Of a stretch of DNA of 37,408 nucleotides, positions 7,902 to 15,135 are shown one piece after another. This DNA comes from QHXW01 sp035297145 (GTDB lineage Bacteria > Acidobacteriota > Terriglobia > Bryobacterales > Bryobacteraceae): positions 1 through 37,408 of the forward strand of contig DATGZN010000016.1 of assembly GCA_035297145.1 (NCBI GenBank), given 5' to 3'. The notes under the pieces were generated by a model. It worked only from the letters and a program-made list of their open reading frames with translations, ran no database searches and was not told the origin of the DNA. Each line of letters starts with the position of its first letter. Position 1 is the stretch's first letter. Both the position numbers and the translations under genes were made by a program.

Positions 7902-8936
7902 TTACGCGCGTTGGAAAAGGTCCTGGTAAGCTGCCGGAGCCAGGGGCGGGACGGCCGCAATCTGAAGATTCTCCCCAACGTGCGCGGCCCGGCTCATGCC
8001 GATGAGGGCCGCTGTGACGCCGGGTGTGGAACGCGCGAATTGGATGGCGCGCTGCGCATCGGTCGAGAGGCCGGGGAATTTCTCCGCTAACGCCGCCGGC
8101 AGATCATGCGCCAGCCGGCCCTGTAACAGCGAAGAACTGGCGACGACCGCGATGCCGGCGTGCGCGGCGCGCTCCAGAACACCATTGGTGAGCGCCTCGG
8201 GCATCGCCAGGTTAACTGGGAGTTGGATGACGCGGAAGTGATGCTGACTGCCGGCCTCGCCAGCGGCGATTTCAACGAGACGCGCCAGATCGAGTGCGTT
8301 GTGTGCGCCGGGAGGCCCGCGATAGCCTTCCCATGTGGCTGTTCCGTAGCAGCGGATCTTGCCGCTATCGGCTAGTTGTTCGAGCTTCGCGAAGGCCAGG
8401 CGGATGCGGTGCTCGAATTCCTCACGGCTTACGAAACCCAACTGCGTTTCGGGATTGTGCAGATAAAAGATGTCGAGAGTGTCCAGGCCGAGATTGGCGC
8501 GGCTGCGGTCGATCTGGTCGGCGAGGAAGTCCGGCTGCATGGAATGCATGTCGCCCACGACGTCGCCGGGCTTCAGGAAACTCGGCATGGCGCCAGGCGT
8601 CAGGAATCCGGCCTTGGTTGCGACGACCAGTTCGTTGCGGCTGGCACCGCCCGTTCGGAACAGTTCGGCGAGCGCTGAGCCGATCGACCGTTCTGATCGC
8701 TGGTGACGATAGTTGATGGCGGTGTCGAGAAAATTGATGCCTCCGCGAACGGCGGCCACGACGGCCTGGTGATAGGCGCGGTCGGTTGCCTCGTCCATGT
8801 TTCCGAGATAGGTACCGAGGCCGAGGCTGGAGATCCGGAGGCCATCAAACTCTCTGTAGAAGCCGTGGTCACGGGCGGGGCCAAACCGGGCCACCAAGCG
8901 TGCCGTCGCCTCGGCGGTAGCGAAACCGGGAGTCAC
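7902..8936 (-). CDS. Aldo/keto reductase
   Basis: With the GTG 8936 start the protein has 344 residues. The AKR catalytic tetrad is present: D71 and Y76 in FLDTAINYRHQRSERSIG, K108 in VVATKAGF and H160 in FYLHNPE. The (beta/alpha)8 barrel is complete through the C-terminal STPGVTAALIGMSR segment. It is an NAD(P)H-dependent oxidoreductase of unknown substrate. The frame is open to GTG 9008, but that region carries the promoter of the divergent response-regulator gene; TACAAT lies 6 nt before GTG 8936 and the sequence after it (MTPGFATAEATARLVARF) looks like a family N-terminus, so I prefer 8936. The gene is upstream of, and nearly touching, the UvrC-like gene. Confidence 0.85.
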   Translation of the reverse strand: MTPGFATAEATARLVARFGPARDHGFYREFDGLRISSLGLGTYLGNMDEATDRAYHQAVVAAVRGGINFLDTAINYRHQRSERSIGSALAELFRTGGASRNELVVATKAGFLTPGAMPSFLKPGDVVGDMHSMQPDFLADQIDRSRANLGLDTLDIFYLHNPETQLGFVSREEFEHRIRLAFAKLEQLADSGKIRCYGTATWEGYRGPPGAHNALDLARLVEIAAGEAGSQHHFRVIQLPVNLAMPEALTNGVLERAAHAGIAVVASSSLLQGRLAHDLPAALAEKFPGLSTDAQRAIQFARSTPGVTAALIGMSRAAHVGENLQIAAVPPLAPAAYQDLFQRA

Positions 8937-8990
8937 ATTCAGATTGTAACCGAGGGATTTATGCGGCTCATCGCGTTCACGCACGTGGGA

Positions 8991-9020
8991 TTGCCTGCGC
9001 GCCACCACTTGGCCTAGAAT
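8991..9020 (+). promoter_or_regulatory. Promoter of the receiver-domain gene
   Basis: TTGCCT (8991-8996) and TAGAAT (9015-9020) are separated by 18 bp. The ATG follows 11 nt after the -10, giving a leader of only about 5 nt and no Shine-Dalgarno sequence. The candidate overlaps the 5' extension of the divergent aldo/keto reductase frame, which supports the shorter start for that gene. Confidence 0.45.
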
Positions 9021-9031
9021 CCATAGAACAC

Positions 9032-9448
9032 ATGCCCACTAGCCGAGGCCCGCATTCGCCAGCGGGCGATGGAGAGATCATTCTGGTCCTCGACGACGAG
9101 CCGGATGTGCGCAAACTGGTAGCCACCATGCTCTCGAGCAATGGCTATAAAGTGCTCACCGCCGCCAACGGAGAGAGCGCCATCAAGACATTTAAGAAGA
9201 GCAAACAACCAGTGGATCTGGTTCTGCTGGACGTCGTTTCACCGGGATTGAGCGGACCCATGGTGGCGGAGCGGCTCACGGAATTGCAGCCGGGTTTGCG
9301 CGTGCTGTTCATGTCGGGTTACGACAGCACCAACGTGGTGCAGCGCTACGTGGTGGACAAGGGATTTGCGTTGTTAACGAAGCCGTTCACGGAACGTCAA
9401 CTGGCGAAGAAAGTTCGCGAAGTGCTGCACGCGAAACCGGCGGCTTGA
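9032..9448 (+). CDS. Stand-alone response regulator receiver protein (CheY-like)
   Basis: A 138-residue protein made of one REC domain. The acidic pair is D21-D22, the phospho-acceptor is D67 (VLLDVV), S95 (FMSGY) is the conserved Ser/Thr and K117 (LTKPF) the conserved Lys. The loop after D67 reads VVSPGLSG where most relatives have MPxMSG. There is no output domain. The FMSGY and LTKPFT segments are like those in receiver modules attached to hybrid histidine kinases, so it may be a single-domain phosphorelay partner of a kinase encoded elsewhere; no kinase is in the window. It is convergent with thrS. Confidence 0.9.
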   Translation: MPTSRGPHSPAGDGEIILVLDDEPDVRKLVATMLSSNGYKVLTAANGESAIKTFKKSKQPVDLVLLDVVSPGLSGPMVAERLTELQPGLRVLFMSGYDSTNVVQRYVVDKGFALLTKPFTERQLAKKVREVLHAKPAA

Positions 9449-9466
9449 GGCCGGGCGTGTCCGGCC
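9449..9466. repeat. GC-rich inverted repeat after the receiver gene, possible bidirectional terminator
   Basis: GGCCGGGCGTGTCCGGCC begins on the base after the TGA stop and sits 2 bp from the thrS stop on the other strand. Its six-base arms GGCCGG/CCGGCC are perfect. No T-tract follows on the plus strand. The same repeat with two differences (GGCCGGACATGTCCGGCC) occurs at 20950-20967, so this is also a dispersed repeat. Confidence 0.55.
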
Positions 9467-9468
9467 CA

Positions 9469-11403
9469 CTACTCTTCCACTGCCTTCGAATCGATCAGCT
9501 TTTTGATGCTCGCGAGGAACTCGTCGAGCGGTTTCGCGCCGAGGTCGCCATGTTTGCGGTTGCGTACGGCCACCTGGCCGGCCTGCGCCTCACGGTCGCC
9601 CACCACCAGCATATATGGCACCTTTTGTAATTGCGCTTCGCGGATTTTAAGGTTTACTTTTTCGTTGCGGTCATCGACGGTGACGCGGATGCCGGCGGCT
9701 TCGAGGCGCTCTTTCACCTGGCGGGCGTAGTCGAGCTGGCGGTCGGTGATGGGCAGCACGGCGGCCTGCACGGGAGCGAGCCACACGGGGAAGGCTCCGG
9801 CATAATGCTCGATTAGAATTCCGAAAAAGCGCTCAATCGATCCGTAAAGCGCGCGATGAACCATCAGCGGCTGGTGCGCTTTACCGTCCTCGGCGATGTA
9901 TTCCAGGCCGAACCGGCGCGGCAGCGTGAAATCGAACTGGACGGTAGAGAGTTGCCAGAGCCGGCCGATCGCGTCGACAAGCTTGACATCGATCTTGGGG
10001 CCATAGAAGGCGGCCTCGTCGGCCATTACCTTAATTTTCAGACTTACCCGCTCAGCCGCGCTCTTCAAGGCCTTTTCCGCGAGCTGCCACTGGTCGGATG
10101 TGCCGTCGTACTTACCACTCGCGCCATTGTCCCAAGTGGAGAGCTCGGCCTCGCAATCGAGAAAGCCGAATGTTTTGAGCGTATCGAAGGCGAATTCCAG
10201 GCAGGCGACCACTTCCGCTTCGATCTGTTCCGGCGTGCAGAAGATATGAGCATCGTCTTGCGTAAATCCGCGCACGCGCAGCAACCCGTGCATCACGCCT
10301 GAGCGCTCATAGCGGTAAACCGTGCCCAGCTCACCCAGCCGCACGGGCAACTCCCGGTAGCTGCGTTGTTTGTCGGCGTAGATCAGGATATGGCCGGGAC
10401 AGTTCATTGGCTTAGGCTGGTATTCGGCATCGTCGAGCTTCATCGGCGCAAACATGTTGTCGCCGTAGAAATTTGCGTGTCCGGACACCTCGAAGAGCTT
10501 ACGCCGCATAATGTGGGGTGTGTAAACCAGTGAATAGCCGCGTTTCAGGTACTGGTCGCGCATCCAGTCTTCGATCAGCTTGCGGACGATGCCGCCCTTG
10601 GGATGGAAGAAGATCAGGCCGGGACCGGCGAGTTCCTGAATGCTGAACAAGTCTAACTCCTGTCCCAGCTTGCGATGGTCGCGCTTCTTGGCTTCTTCGA
10701 GCTTGGCGAGATGTTGGTCCAACTCCTTCTTGGTGAAAAACGCGGTGCCGTAGATGCGCTGCAGCTGCTTGTTGTGCTCATTGCCTTTCCAGTAGGCTCC
10801 GGCGATGGAGAGCAGCTTGAACGCTTTGATCTTTGACGTGGACGGCAGATGCGGTCCGCGACAGAAGTCGATGAAACGCGGGCCGAGTGTATATTCGGAG
10901 AAAATGTCGCCCGCGCGCTCGGTGATCAGCTCGCACTTCATCCAAGCGTCGGAGTACTTGCGCAGCCCCTCTTCTTTAGGGGTCATGACGCGCTCGTAGG
11001 GTAGATCGCGCGCCTGGATCTCCCACATTTTCTTCTCGATCTTTTCGAGATCCTCCTGTGAAAATGCCTCCGGCCGGTCGAAGTCGTAGTAGAAGCCGTT
11101 CTCGATGGGCGGGCCGATGCCCAGTTTGGTTTCGGGGAACAGCTCGAGGACCGCAGCGGCCAGCAGGTGGGCGGTAGAGTGGCGATAGACTTCGAGCGAC
11201 TCGGGGTCCTTCGTGGTGAGTATCTGGAGGTCGGCATCCTGTTCGAGCGGCCGTGTGAGATCGTACAACTGGCCGTTAATACGCGCGACGATGGCCGCAT
11301 CGGCGAGCCGCGGGCTGATGGAGCGGGCGACGTCGATAGGTCTGGTGCCGGGCTCGACCGACTGCGTTCTGCCGTCGGGCAGCCGAACGTTTATGCTGCT
11401 CAT
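9469..11403 (-). CDS. thrS: Threonyl-tRNA synthetase
   Basis: A 644-residue class II synthetase of full length. An N-terminal TGS domain (1-62) is followed by the editing domain with HSTAH at 75-79 and C181/H185, equivalent to the H73, H77, C182, H186 editing site of the E. coli enzyme. The catalytic core has the zinc ligand C335 (MNCPGH), H386 (DDAHIF) and the later His in LMVHRALYGSIERF, plus motif 2 (TVYRYERSGVMHGLLRVRGF region). The anticodon-binding domain closes the protein. It charges tRNA-Thr in the cytoplasm. Start ATG 11403 gives the standard N-terminus. A short TATGCT lies about 19 nt upstream; there is no room for a T-box leader in the 97-bp divergent gap to the sigma factor gene. 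Confidence 0.97.
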   Translation of the reverse strand: MSSINVRLPDGRTQSVEPGTRPIDVARSISPRLADAAIVARINGQLYDLTRPLEQDADLQILTTKDPESLEVYRHSTAHLLAAAVLELFPETKLGIGPPIENGFYYDFDRPEAFSQEDLEKIEKKMWEIQARDLPYERVMTPKEEGLRKYSDAWMKCELITERAGDIFSEYTLGPRFIDFCRGPHLPSTSKIKAFKLLSIAGAYWKGNEHNKQLQRIYGTAFFTKKELDQHLAKLEEAKKRDHRKLGQELDLFSIQELAGPGLIFFHPKGGIVRKLIEDWMRDQYLKRGYSLVYTPHIMRRKLFEVSGHANFYGDNMFAPMKLDDAEYQPKPMNCPGHILIYADKQRSYRELPVRLGELGTVYRYERSGVMHGLLRVRGFTQDDAHIFCTPEQIEAEVVACLEFAFDTLKTFGFLDCEAELSTWDNGASGKYDGTSDQWQLAEKALKSAAERVSLKIKVMADEAAFYGPKIDVKLVDAIGRLWQLSTVQFDFTLPRRFGLEYIAEDGKAHQPLMVHRALYGSIERFFGILIEHYAGAFPVWLAPVQAAVLPITDRQLDYARQVKERLEAAGIRVTVDDRNEKVNLKIREAQLQKVPYMLVVGDREAQAGQVAVRNRKHGDLGAKPLDEFLASIKKLIDSKAVEE

Positions 11404-11500
11404 ATCCGGGAAGTTTCAGCGTAGCATAGGGCATTTCCGCGCGGGGCTTTGGTGATCGCCCGTCCCGCGCTATCATAGAGGAATCCCTGGGTTATTTGCG

Positions 11501-12130
11501 ATGTCCGCTATGAGCAGCAGCCCTATCGAAATCGACGAGGAAGCGGCGATAATCGCGCAAGCGCGTCTTGGCAATACCGGCGCGTTTAATGAGCTGCTGC
11601 GGCGGTACGAGCGCAAGATTTTCCGTCTGGCGCTGCACATCACGCAGAATCGCGAGGACGCCGAGGACGTGCTGCAGGAAGCCTTCCTGAAGGCTTACGA
11701 ACACCTCGACCAATTCCAGGGTCAGTCGAAGTTCTACACCTGGATTGTGCGCATTGCGGTAAACCAGGCCCTCATGAAGCTGCGCAAGCGCAAAGCCGAC
11801 CGGTCGGTTTCTCTCGATGAAACCATCGATACGGGCGAGGACAACATCGCCCGCGAAATTGCGGCTTGGGACGAGAATCCGGAGCAAAAGTATTCCCGCG
11901 AAGAGCTGCAGCGGATTCTGACGAGTGCGATCGACGGCCTGGCGCCGATCTATCGCGCTGTTTTTGTGCTGCGGGATATTGACGGACTTTCGACAGAAGA
12001 AGCGGCCGAAGCGCTGGATCTTTCCGTGCCAGCCGTAAAGAGCCGCCTGCTGCGTGCACGGCTACAGCTTCGCGAGAAGCTGACCCGCTTTTTCAAGCGC
12101 AAGGGAGATGACGCCTTTGCTTACATGTAA
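11501..12130 (+). CDS. ECF (sigma-70 family) RNA polymerase sigma factor
   Basis: A 209-residue extracytoplasmic-function sigma factor. Region 2 spans about 30-100 (LLRRYERKIFRLALHITQ, then EDAEDVLQEAFLKAYEHLDQF and FYTWIVRIAVN, the core-binding and -10 recognition helices). Region 4 spans about 145-195 (YRAVFVLRDIDGLSTEEAAE and AVKSRLLRARLQLREKL, the -35 recognition helix-turn-helix). The segment between them is acidic. It overlaps the next gene, a zinc-finger anti-sigma factor, which fits a sigma/anti-sigma operon. A TATCAT (11471-11476) with TTGGTG 16 bp upstream may be the promoter. ATG 11501 or ATG 11510 could be used; no strong Shine-Dalgarno decides it. Confidence 0.92.
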   Translation: MSAMSSSPIEIDEEAAIIAQARLGNTGAFNELLRRYERKIFRLALHITQNREDAEDVLQEAFLKAYEHLDQFQGQSKFYTWIVRIAVNQALMKLRKRKADRSVSLDETIDTGEDNIAREIAAWDENPEQKYSREELQRILTSAIDGLAPIYRAVFVLRDIDGLSTEEAAEALDLSVPAVKSRLLRARLQLREKLTRFFKRKGDDAFAYM

Positions 12131-12356
12131 ACAATTTCTCGAGGAACTCAGCGACTATCTGGACGAGAAGACCGATCCGCAGCTCCGGCAGAAGCTGGAG
12201 CAACATATCAGCGATTGCCCGAACTGTTGGGTGATTTGCGATACGACCAAGAAAACCATCCAGATTTACAAGGGCATGGACCCGGTGGCCATTGCGCCGG
12301 ATATCCATGACCGGCTGATGGCCGCCCTCGAACAGAAGATGGCGCGCAAGACCTGA
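12117..12356 (+). CDS. Zinc-finger anti-sigma factor (ZAS-like)
   Basis: A 79-residue protein with the C-x25-H-x3-C-x2-C zinc site of anti-sigma factors: the first Cys in LTCKQF and then HISDCPNC. Such proteins hold ECF sigma factors inactive in the cytoplasm; partner here is the preceding sigma factor, whose 3' end it overlaps. There is no membrane segment, so it is a soluble, possibly redox-responsive form. Start choice: ATG 12108 directly abuts the AAGGGAG at 12101-12107, leaving no spacing, whereas TTG 12117 is 9 nt from it and gives MLTCKQFLEEL. I prefer TTG; using ATG adds three residues. Confidence 0.85.
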   Translation: MLTCKQFLEELSDYLDEKTDPQLRQKLEQHISDCPNCWVICDTTKKTIQIYKGMDPVAIAPDIHDRLMAALEQKMARKT

Positions 12357-12405
12357 GGGTCTGAGACGCGTTCGCCCGCACCCACGCGGACGTAGCCCGC
12401 TTCTG

Positions 12406-12421
12406 TGCTAAAAATTTAGCA
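12406..12421. promoter_or_regulatory. Operator 1 of the blaI-like regulator
   Basis: TGCTAAAAATTTAGCA is a perfect 7-2-7 inverted repeat upstream of the -35. It is the exact reverse complement of operator 2; centres are 44 bp apart. BlaI/MecI/CopY-type repressors bind such short dyads as dimers, so this is probably the regulator's own site. Confidence 0.8.
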
Positions 12422-12429
12422 TAAAGAGC

Positions 12430-12458
12430 TTGACTGCCCGGGCGCTCAGTGCTAAATT
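12430..12458 (+). promoter_or_regulatory. Promoter of the blaI-like gene
   Basis: TTGACT (12430-12435) and TAAATT (12453-12458) are spaced by 17 bp. The predicted start of transcription falls on or next to the A of the ATG at 12465, so the mRNA would be leaderless. The -10 lies inside operator 2. Confidence 0.7.
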
Positions 12459-12465
12459 TTTAGCA
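12450..12465. promoter_or_regulatory. Operator 2 of the blaI-like regulator
   Basis: TGCTAAATTTTTAGCA is a perfect 7-2-7 inverted repeat that covers the -10 and ends on the first base of the start codon. A repressor bound here would block both polymerase and the start site. Confidence 0.82.
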
Positions 12466-12857
12466 TGTCAGCCACACGATCTCCCGCGCAACTCAGCCGG
12501 CGGGAGCGGCAGATCCTCGATATCCTCTATCAGCGCGGCTCCTCGACGGCCGCCGAAATTCAGACTGGGCTTCCGGAAAGTCCCAGCTACTCCGCCGTGC
12601 GCGCTTTGCTGCGCATTCTGGAAGACAAGGGACATATCAAGCACCAGGAGCGCGGCGCGTGCTATGTCTATGCGCCGAAGGTTTCGCGCGAAAAAGCCCG
12701 GCGCTCGGCGCTGGCGCATATGATTCAGACGTTTTTCGACGGCTCGGCGGAGCAGGCCATGACGGCGCTGCTGGATGCTTCGGCGGGCGATTTGTCCCAA
12801 GAGGAACTCGATCGTCTGGCTGAGTTGATCGCGAAAGCAAGAAAGGAAGGCCGGTAA
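12465..12857 (+). CDS. BlaI/MecI/CopY-family transcriptional repressor
   Basis: A 130-residue protein. Residues 10-78 are the winged helix (LSRRERQILDILYQRG, SYSAVRALLRILEDKGHI, then the wing RGACYVYAP); residues 80-130 are the helical dimerisation region with TFFDGS. In this family an M56 protease encoded next door cleaves or displaces the repressor in response to a signal. The ATG overlaps operator 2 and is leaderless. The stop overlaps the next start (TAATG), so regulator and protease are translationally coupled. The regulated targets beyond the operon are unknown; no beta-lactamase gene is in the window. Confidence 0.93.
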   Translation: MSATRSPAQLSRRERQILDILYQRGSSTAAEIQTGLPESPSYSAVRALLRILEDKGHIKHQERGACYVYAPKVSREKARRSALAHMIQTFFDGSAEQAMTALLDASAGDLSQEELDRLAELIAKARKEGR

Positions 12858-14422
12858 TGTTCACAGCGTGGTGGGCGGTGGCAATTGCGTGGAAGGGCAC
12901 GGTGGTGCTGATGGCGGCGATCGCTGCAAACGCGGCGCTATGGCGTCGATCGGCGGCCTTACGGCATATGGTTTGGGCCATGGCCCTCGGGAGTTTGTTG
13001 GTCTTGCCGATGCTTGAGACGGTCCTGCCAAACTGGGGCCCAACCAAGATGGTCTACGTCCCGGCGGCACGGGAAGTGCGCGTTGCCATCGCGAGCGTTG
13101 GTGTGGCCGCGCACCGGGCGGCCTCTCCGCGTAACGGCGTCCCCGTGGCCTTCGGCATCTGGTTGGCCGGCGCACTGGTCTGTGGCTGGCGATGGAGGCG
13201 AGGCATTGCCAAGGTGGCACGCATGCGGAGGGACGCGGTCATCCTGAACGATCATGAGGCAGTAGCTCAGGAAGTCGCGGCCGAGATTGGTTTGGATGGC
13301 CGTGTCCAACTGCTACGGAGCAGCCGGGAAATCGTGCCTTTGGCGGCGGGCATTTGGCGTCCTGTTGTCGTGCTTCCCGCGAGCGAATCCGAGTGGTCGC
13401 ACGAGCGCTTGCGCGTCGTGCTGCTTCACGAACTGGCGCATATAAAAAGAGGAGACTCTCTCATGCAGGCGCTGGCGGAACTGGCTCTCTGTCTGTACTG
13501 GTTTCACCCACTGGTCTGGCCGGCGCTCCGCGGCTTGCGTGTGGAGCGGGAGCGGGCCTGTGACGACCTGGTTCTGCGGGCTGGAACAGGCGCCTCCGAT
13601 TATGCCTCCCATCTGCTGGGCCTCGCGCGATCGCTGAAGCCGGCAGAGCTTTCGCCCGTCGCCATGAGTATGGCGGGAACGCATCTCGAGACACGGATAC
13701 GCGCGATCCTCAATCCACGGACGAACCGGAGGTGCCTGGGCCGCGCATCCGGCTTGATGGCGTGTGTTGCCGCCGCTTGTTTGGTGGTGCCGCTGGCCGC
13801 GATGCGCCCACAGGCGGGAAATGGAGGAGTGGTTTCCGGCACTGTATACGACCCCGCAGGTGCTCGCGTGCCGGGGGCGAGCGTGATCGCGATCCAAACA
13901 GACAACGGTCAGAAACTGACAACCACAACGGATCAAGAGGGCAAGTTTTCCGTCGGACCGCTGCCGGGAGGCCCCTGGCAGATTACGGTCGAGGTACGGG
14001 GATTCGCTCCACGGACCATTGAAGGGGTTGATAAAAACCACTACGACATTACCCTGGATGTCGGGCAAATGCAGGAGACCCTCGTCGTGCGTGCCAAAGG
14101 TACTGCGGCCGTGGAAGTCGCGGAACGGCATCGCGTCCGCGTTGGCGGCAATGTGGTTCCGGCAAAGCTGGTCTCCAAAATCGACCCAGAGTATCCGGAA
14201 GACGCCCGCGCGCGCGGCATCCACGGCGAAGTAGTTCTTCGGGCCGTAATTTCGGTTCAAGGGGCCGTGCTGTCGCCGACCGCCATCTCCACGCCCGATC
14301 CTCAACTCGCCGAAGCGGCCATGAAAGCCGTGCGCGAATGGCGCTACCAGCCCTCTTTGCTGAATGGCGAGCCCGTGGAGACGGTCACCACGATAACTGT
14401 TAACTTCGAATTAGAGCCCTGA
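12857..14422 (+). CDS. M56 (BlaR1-like) membrane metallopeptidase fused to a CarboxypepD-like domain and a TonB C-terminal domain
   Basis: A 521-residue protein. Residues 1-310 are an M56 peptidase with membrane helices near 5-28, 36-55 and 97-112, the zinc motif HELAH at 191-195, ERACDD at 232-237 carrying the likely third ligand, and a last helix near 297-315. Residues 322-405 form a carboxypeptidase regulatory-like beta-sandwich (GTVYDPAGARVPGASV). Residues 433-520 form a TonB C-terminal domain (IDPEYPEDARARGIHGEV, AVREWRYQPSLLNG). The penicillin-binding sensor of BlaR1 is absent. The protease presumably acts on the adjacent BlaI-type repressor; the periplasmic TonB part suggests it senses or energises an outer-membrane partner. 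That link is inference. Confidence 0.9.
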   Translation: MFTAWWAVAIAWKGTVVLMAAIAANAALWRRSAALRHMVWAMALGSLLVLPMLETVLPNWGPTKMVYVPAAREVRVAIASVGVAAHRAASPRNGVPVAFGIWLAGALVCGWRWRRGIAKVARMRRDAVILNDHEAVAQEVAAEIGLDGRVQLLRSSREIVPLAAGIWRPVVVLPASESEWSHERLRVVLLHELAHIKRGDSLMQALAELALCLYWFHPLVWPALRGLRVERERACDDLVLRAGTGASDYASHLLGLARSLKPAELSPVAMSMAGTHLETRIRAILNPRTNRRCLGRASGLMACVAAACLVVPLAAMRPQAGNGGVVSGTVYDPAGARVPGASVIAIQTDNGQKLTTTTDQEGKFSVGPLPGGPWQITVEVRGFAPRTIEGVDKNHYDITLDVGQMQETLVVRAKGTAAVEVAERHRVRVGGNVVPAKLVSKIDPEYPEDARARGIHGEVVLRAVISVQGAVLSPTAISTPDPQLAEAAMKAVREWRYQPSLLNGEPVETVTTITVNFELEP

Positions 14423-14458
14423 TGGCGATCCGGCCGAACTTGTAGTCCCGCCGCTGCG

Positions 14459-14464
14459 TATACT
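14459..14464 (+). promoter_or_regulatory. -10 element of the sensor-domain gene
   Basis: TATACT lies 7 nt before ATG 14472, as expected for a leaderless message. No convincing -35 is seen at 16-18 bp, so this is tentative. Confidence 0.4.
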
Positions 14465-14471
14465 CTGTTGG

Positions 14472-15131
14472 ATGGGCGGGACGATGACCGAGACCTCACA
14501 AGCGGCGGAACGGGATCTGCTGGATACCATTTTCGGTCCGGCGACTGACGGGCAGACGTACCTGAACCTTCTGTACCTGCTCCTGAGCTTCCCGCTGGGC
14601 ATCGTCTATTTTATTTTCCTGGTTACTGGTTTGAGCATGGGTACTGGCCTGCTGATCGTCTTCGTCGGGATACCGATACTGATTGCCGTTCTCCTGGGCT
14701 GCCGGGGGCTAGGTGCCTTTGAGCGATTGCTGTCGCGAACCATGCTTCACCTGAGCATACCGTCGCCACCACCCGCTCCGCCTTCGGAGCCTGGAGTTGT
14801 AGGTACGCTCAAAGCGCTGTTCAAGGACACCGCCACGTGGAAGAGCCTGGGCTATCTGGTGCTGAAGTTCCCGTTTGGGATTGCAGCCTTTGTGGTGCTG
14901 GTAACTTCCTTCTCCATATCCGTGGCCCTGGTTTTGGCGCCGTTGACGTATCGCACCATGCCGCTGGACTTCTGCCTGTGGCAGGTCGATACCAAGGACG
15001 AAGCCGCTGTTTGCTGCATGATCGGCGCAATTCTGCTACTGCTCTGCTTCCACCTGGTGAACGGTTTGGCGTATCTTTGGGGCCGCTTTGCACAGATGAT
15101 GCTCGGCCCCGATCCACCGACCGGCCGCTAA
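14472..15131 (+). CDS. Four-helix membrane protein with a putative 'sensor' domain, no kinase
   Basis: A 219-residue membrane protein. Hydrophobic pairs lie at about 30-55 and 57-80 (LLYLLLSFPLGIVYFIFLV; GTGLLIVFVGIPILIAVLLG) and again near 125-155 and 180-203. This arrangement, with YLLLSFPLGI repeated as YLVLKFPFGI, is that of the putative sensor domain usually attached to histidine kinases; here the kinase part is missing. An acidic-to-proline linker (PSPPPAPPSEPG, about 97-108) separates the halves, which look like an internal duplication. It follows the M56 gene by 49 nt and may belong to the same regulatory cassette, though it has its own -10. ATG 14484 is an alternative start. Confidence 0.75.
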   Translation: MGGTMTETSQAAERDLLDTIFGPATDGQTYLNLLYLLLSFPLGIVYFIFLVTGLSMGTGLLIVFVGIPILIAVLLGCRGLGAFERLLSRTMLHLSIPSPPPAPPSEPGVVGTLKALFKDTATWKSLGYLVLKFPFGIAAFVVLVTSFSISVALVLAPLTYRTMPLDFCLWQVDTKDEAAVCCMIGAILLLLCFHLVNGLAYLWGRFAQMMLGPDPPTGR

Positions 15132-15135
15132 ATCG

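Noticed and set aside
11404..11500. T-box leader upstream of thrS
   Set aside because: The gap is 97 bp, shared with a divergent promoter, and shows no T-box sequence.
13313..14305. Minus-strand frame of 330 codons
   Set aside because: Antisense to the M56-TonB gene, whose HELAH and TonB motifs are intact.
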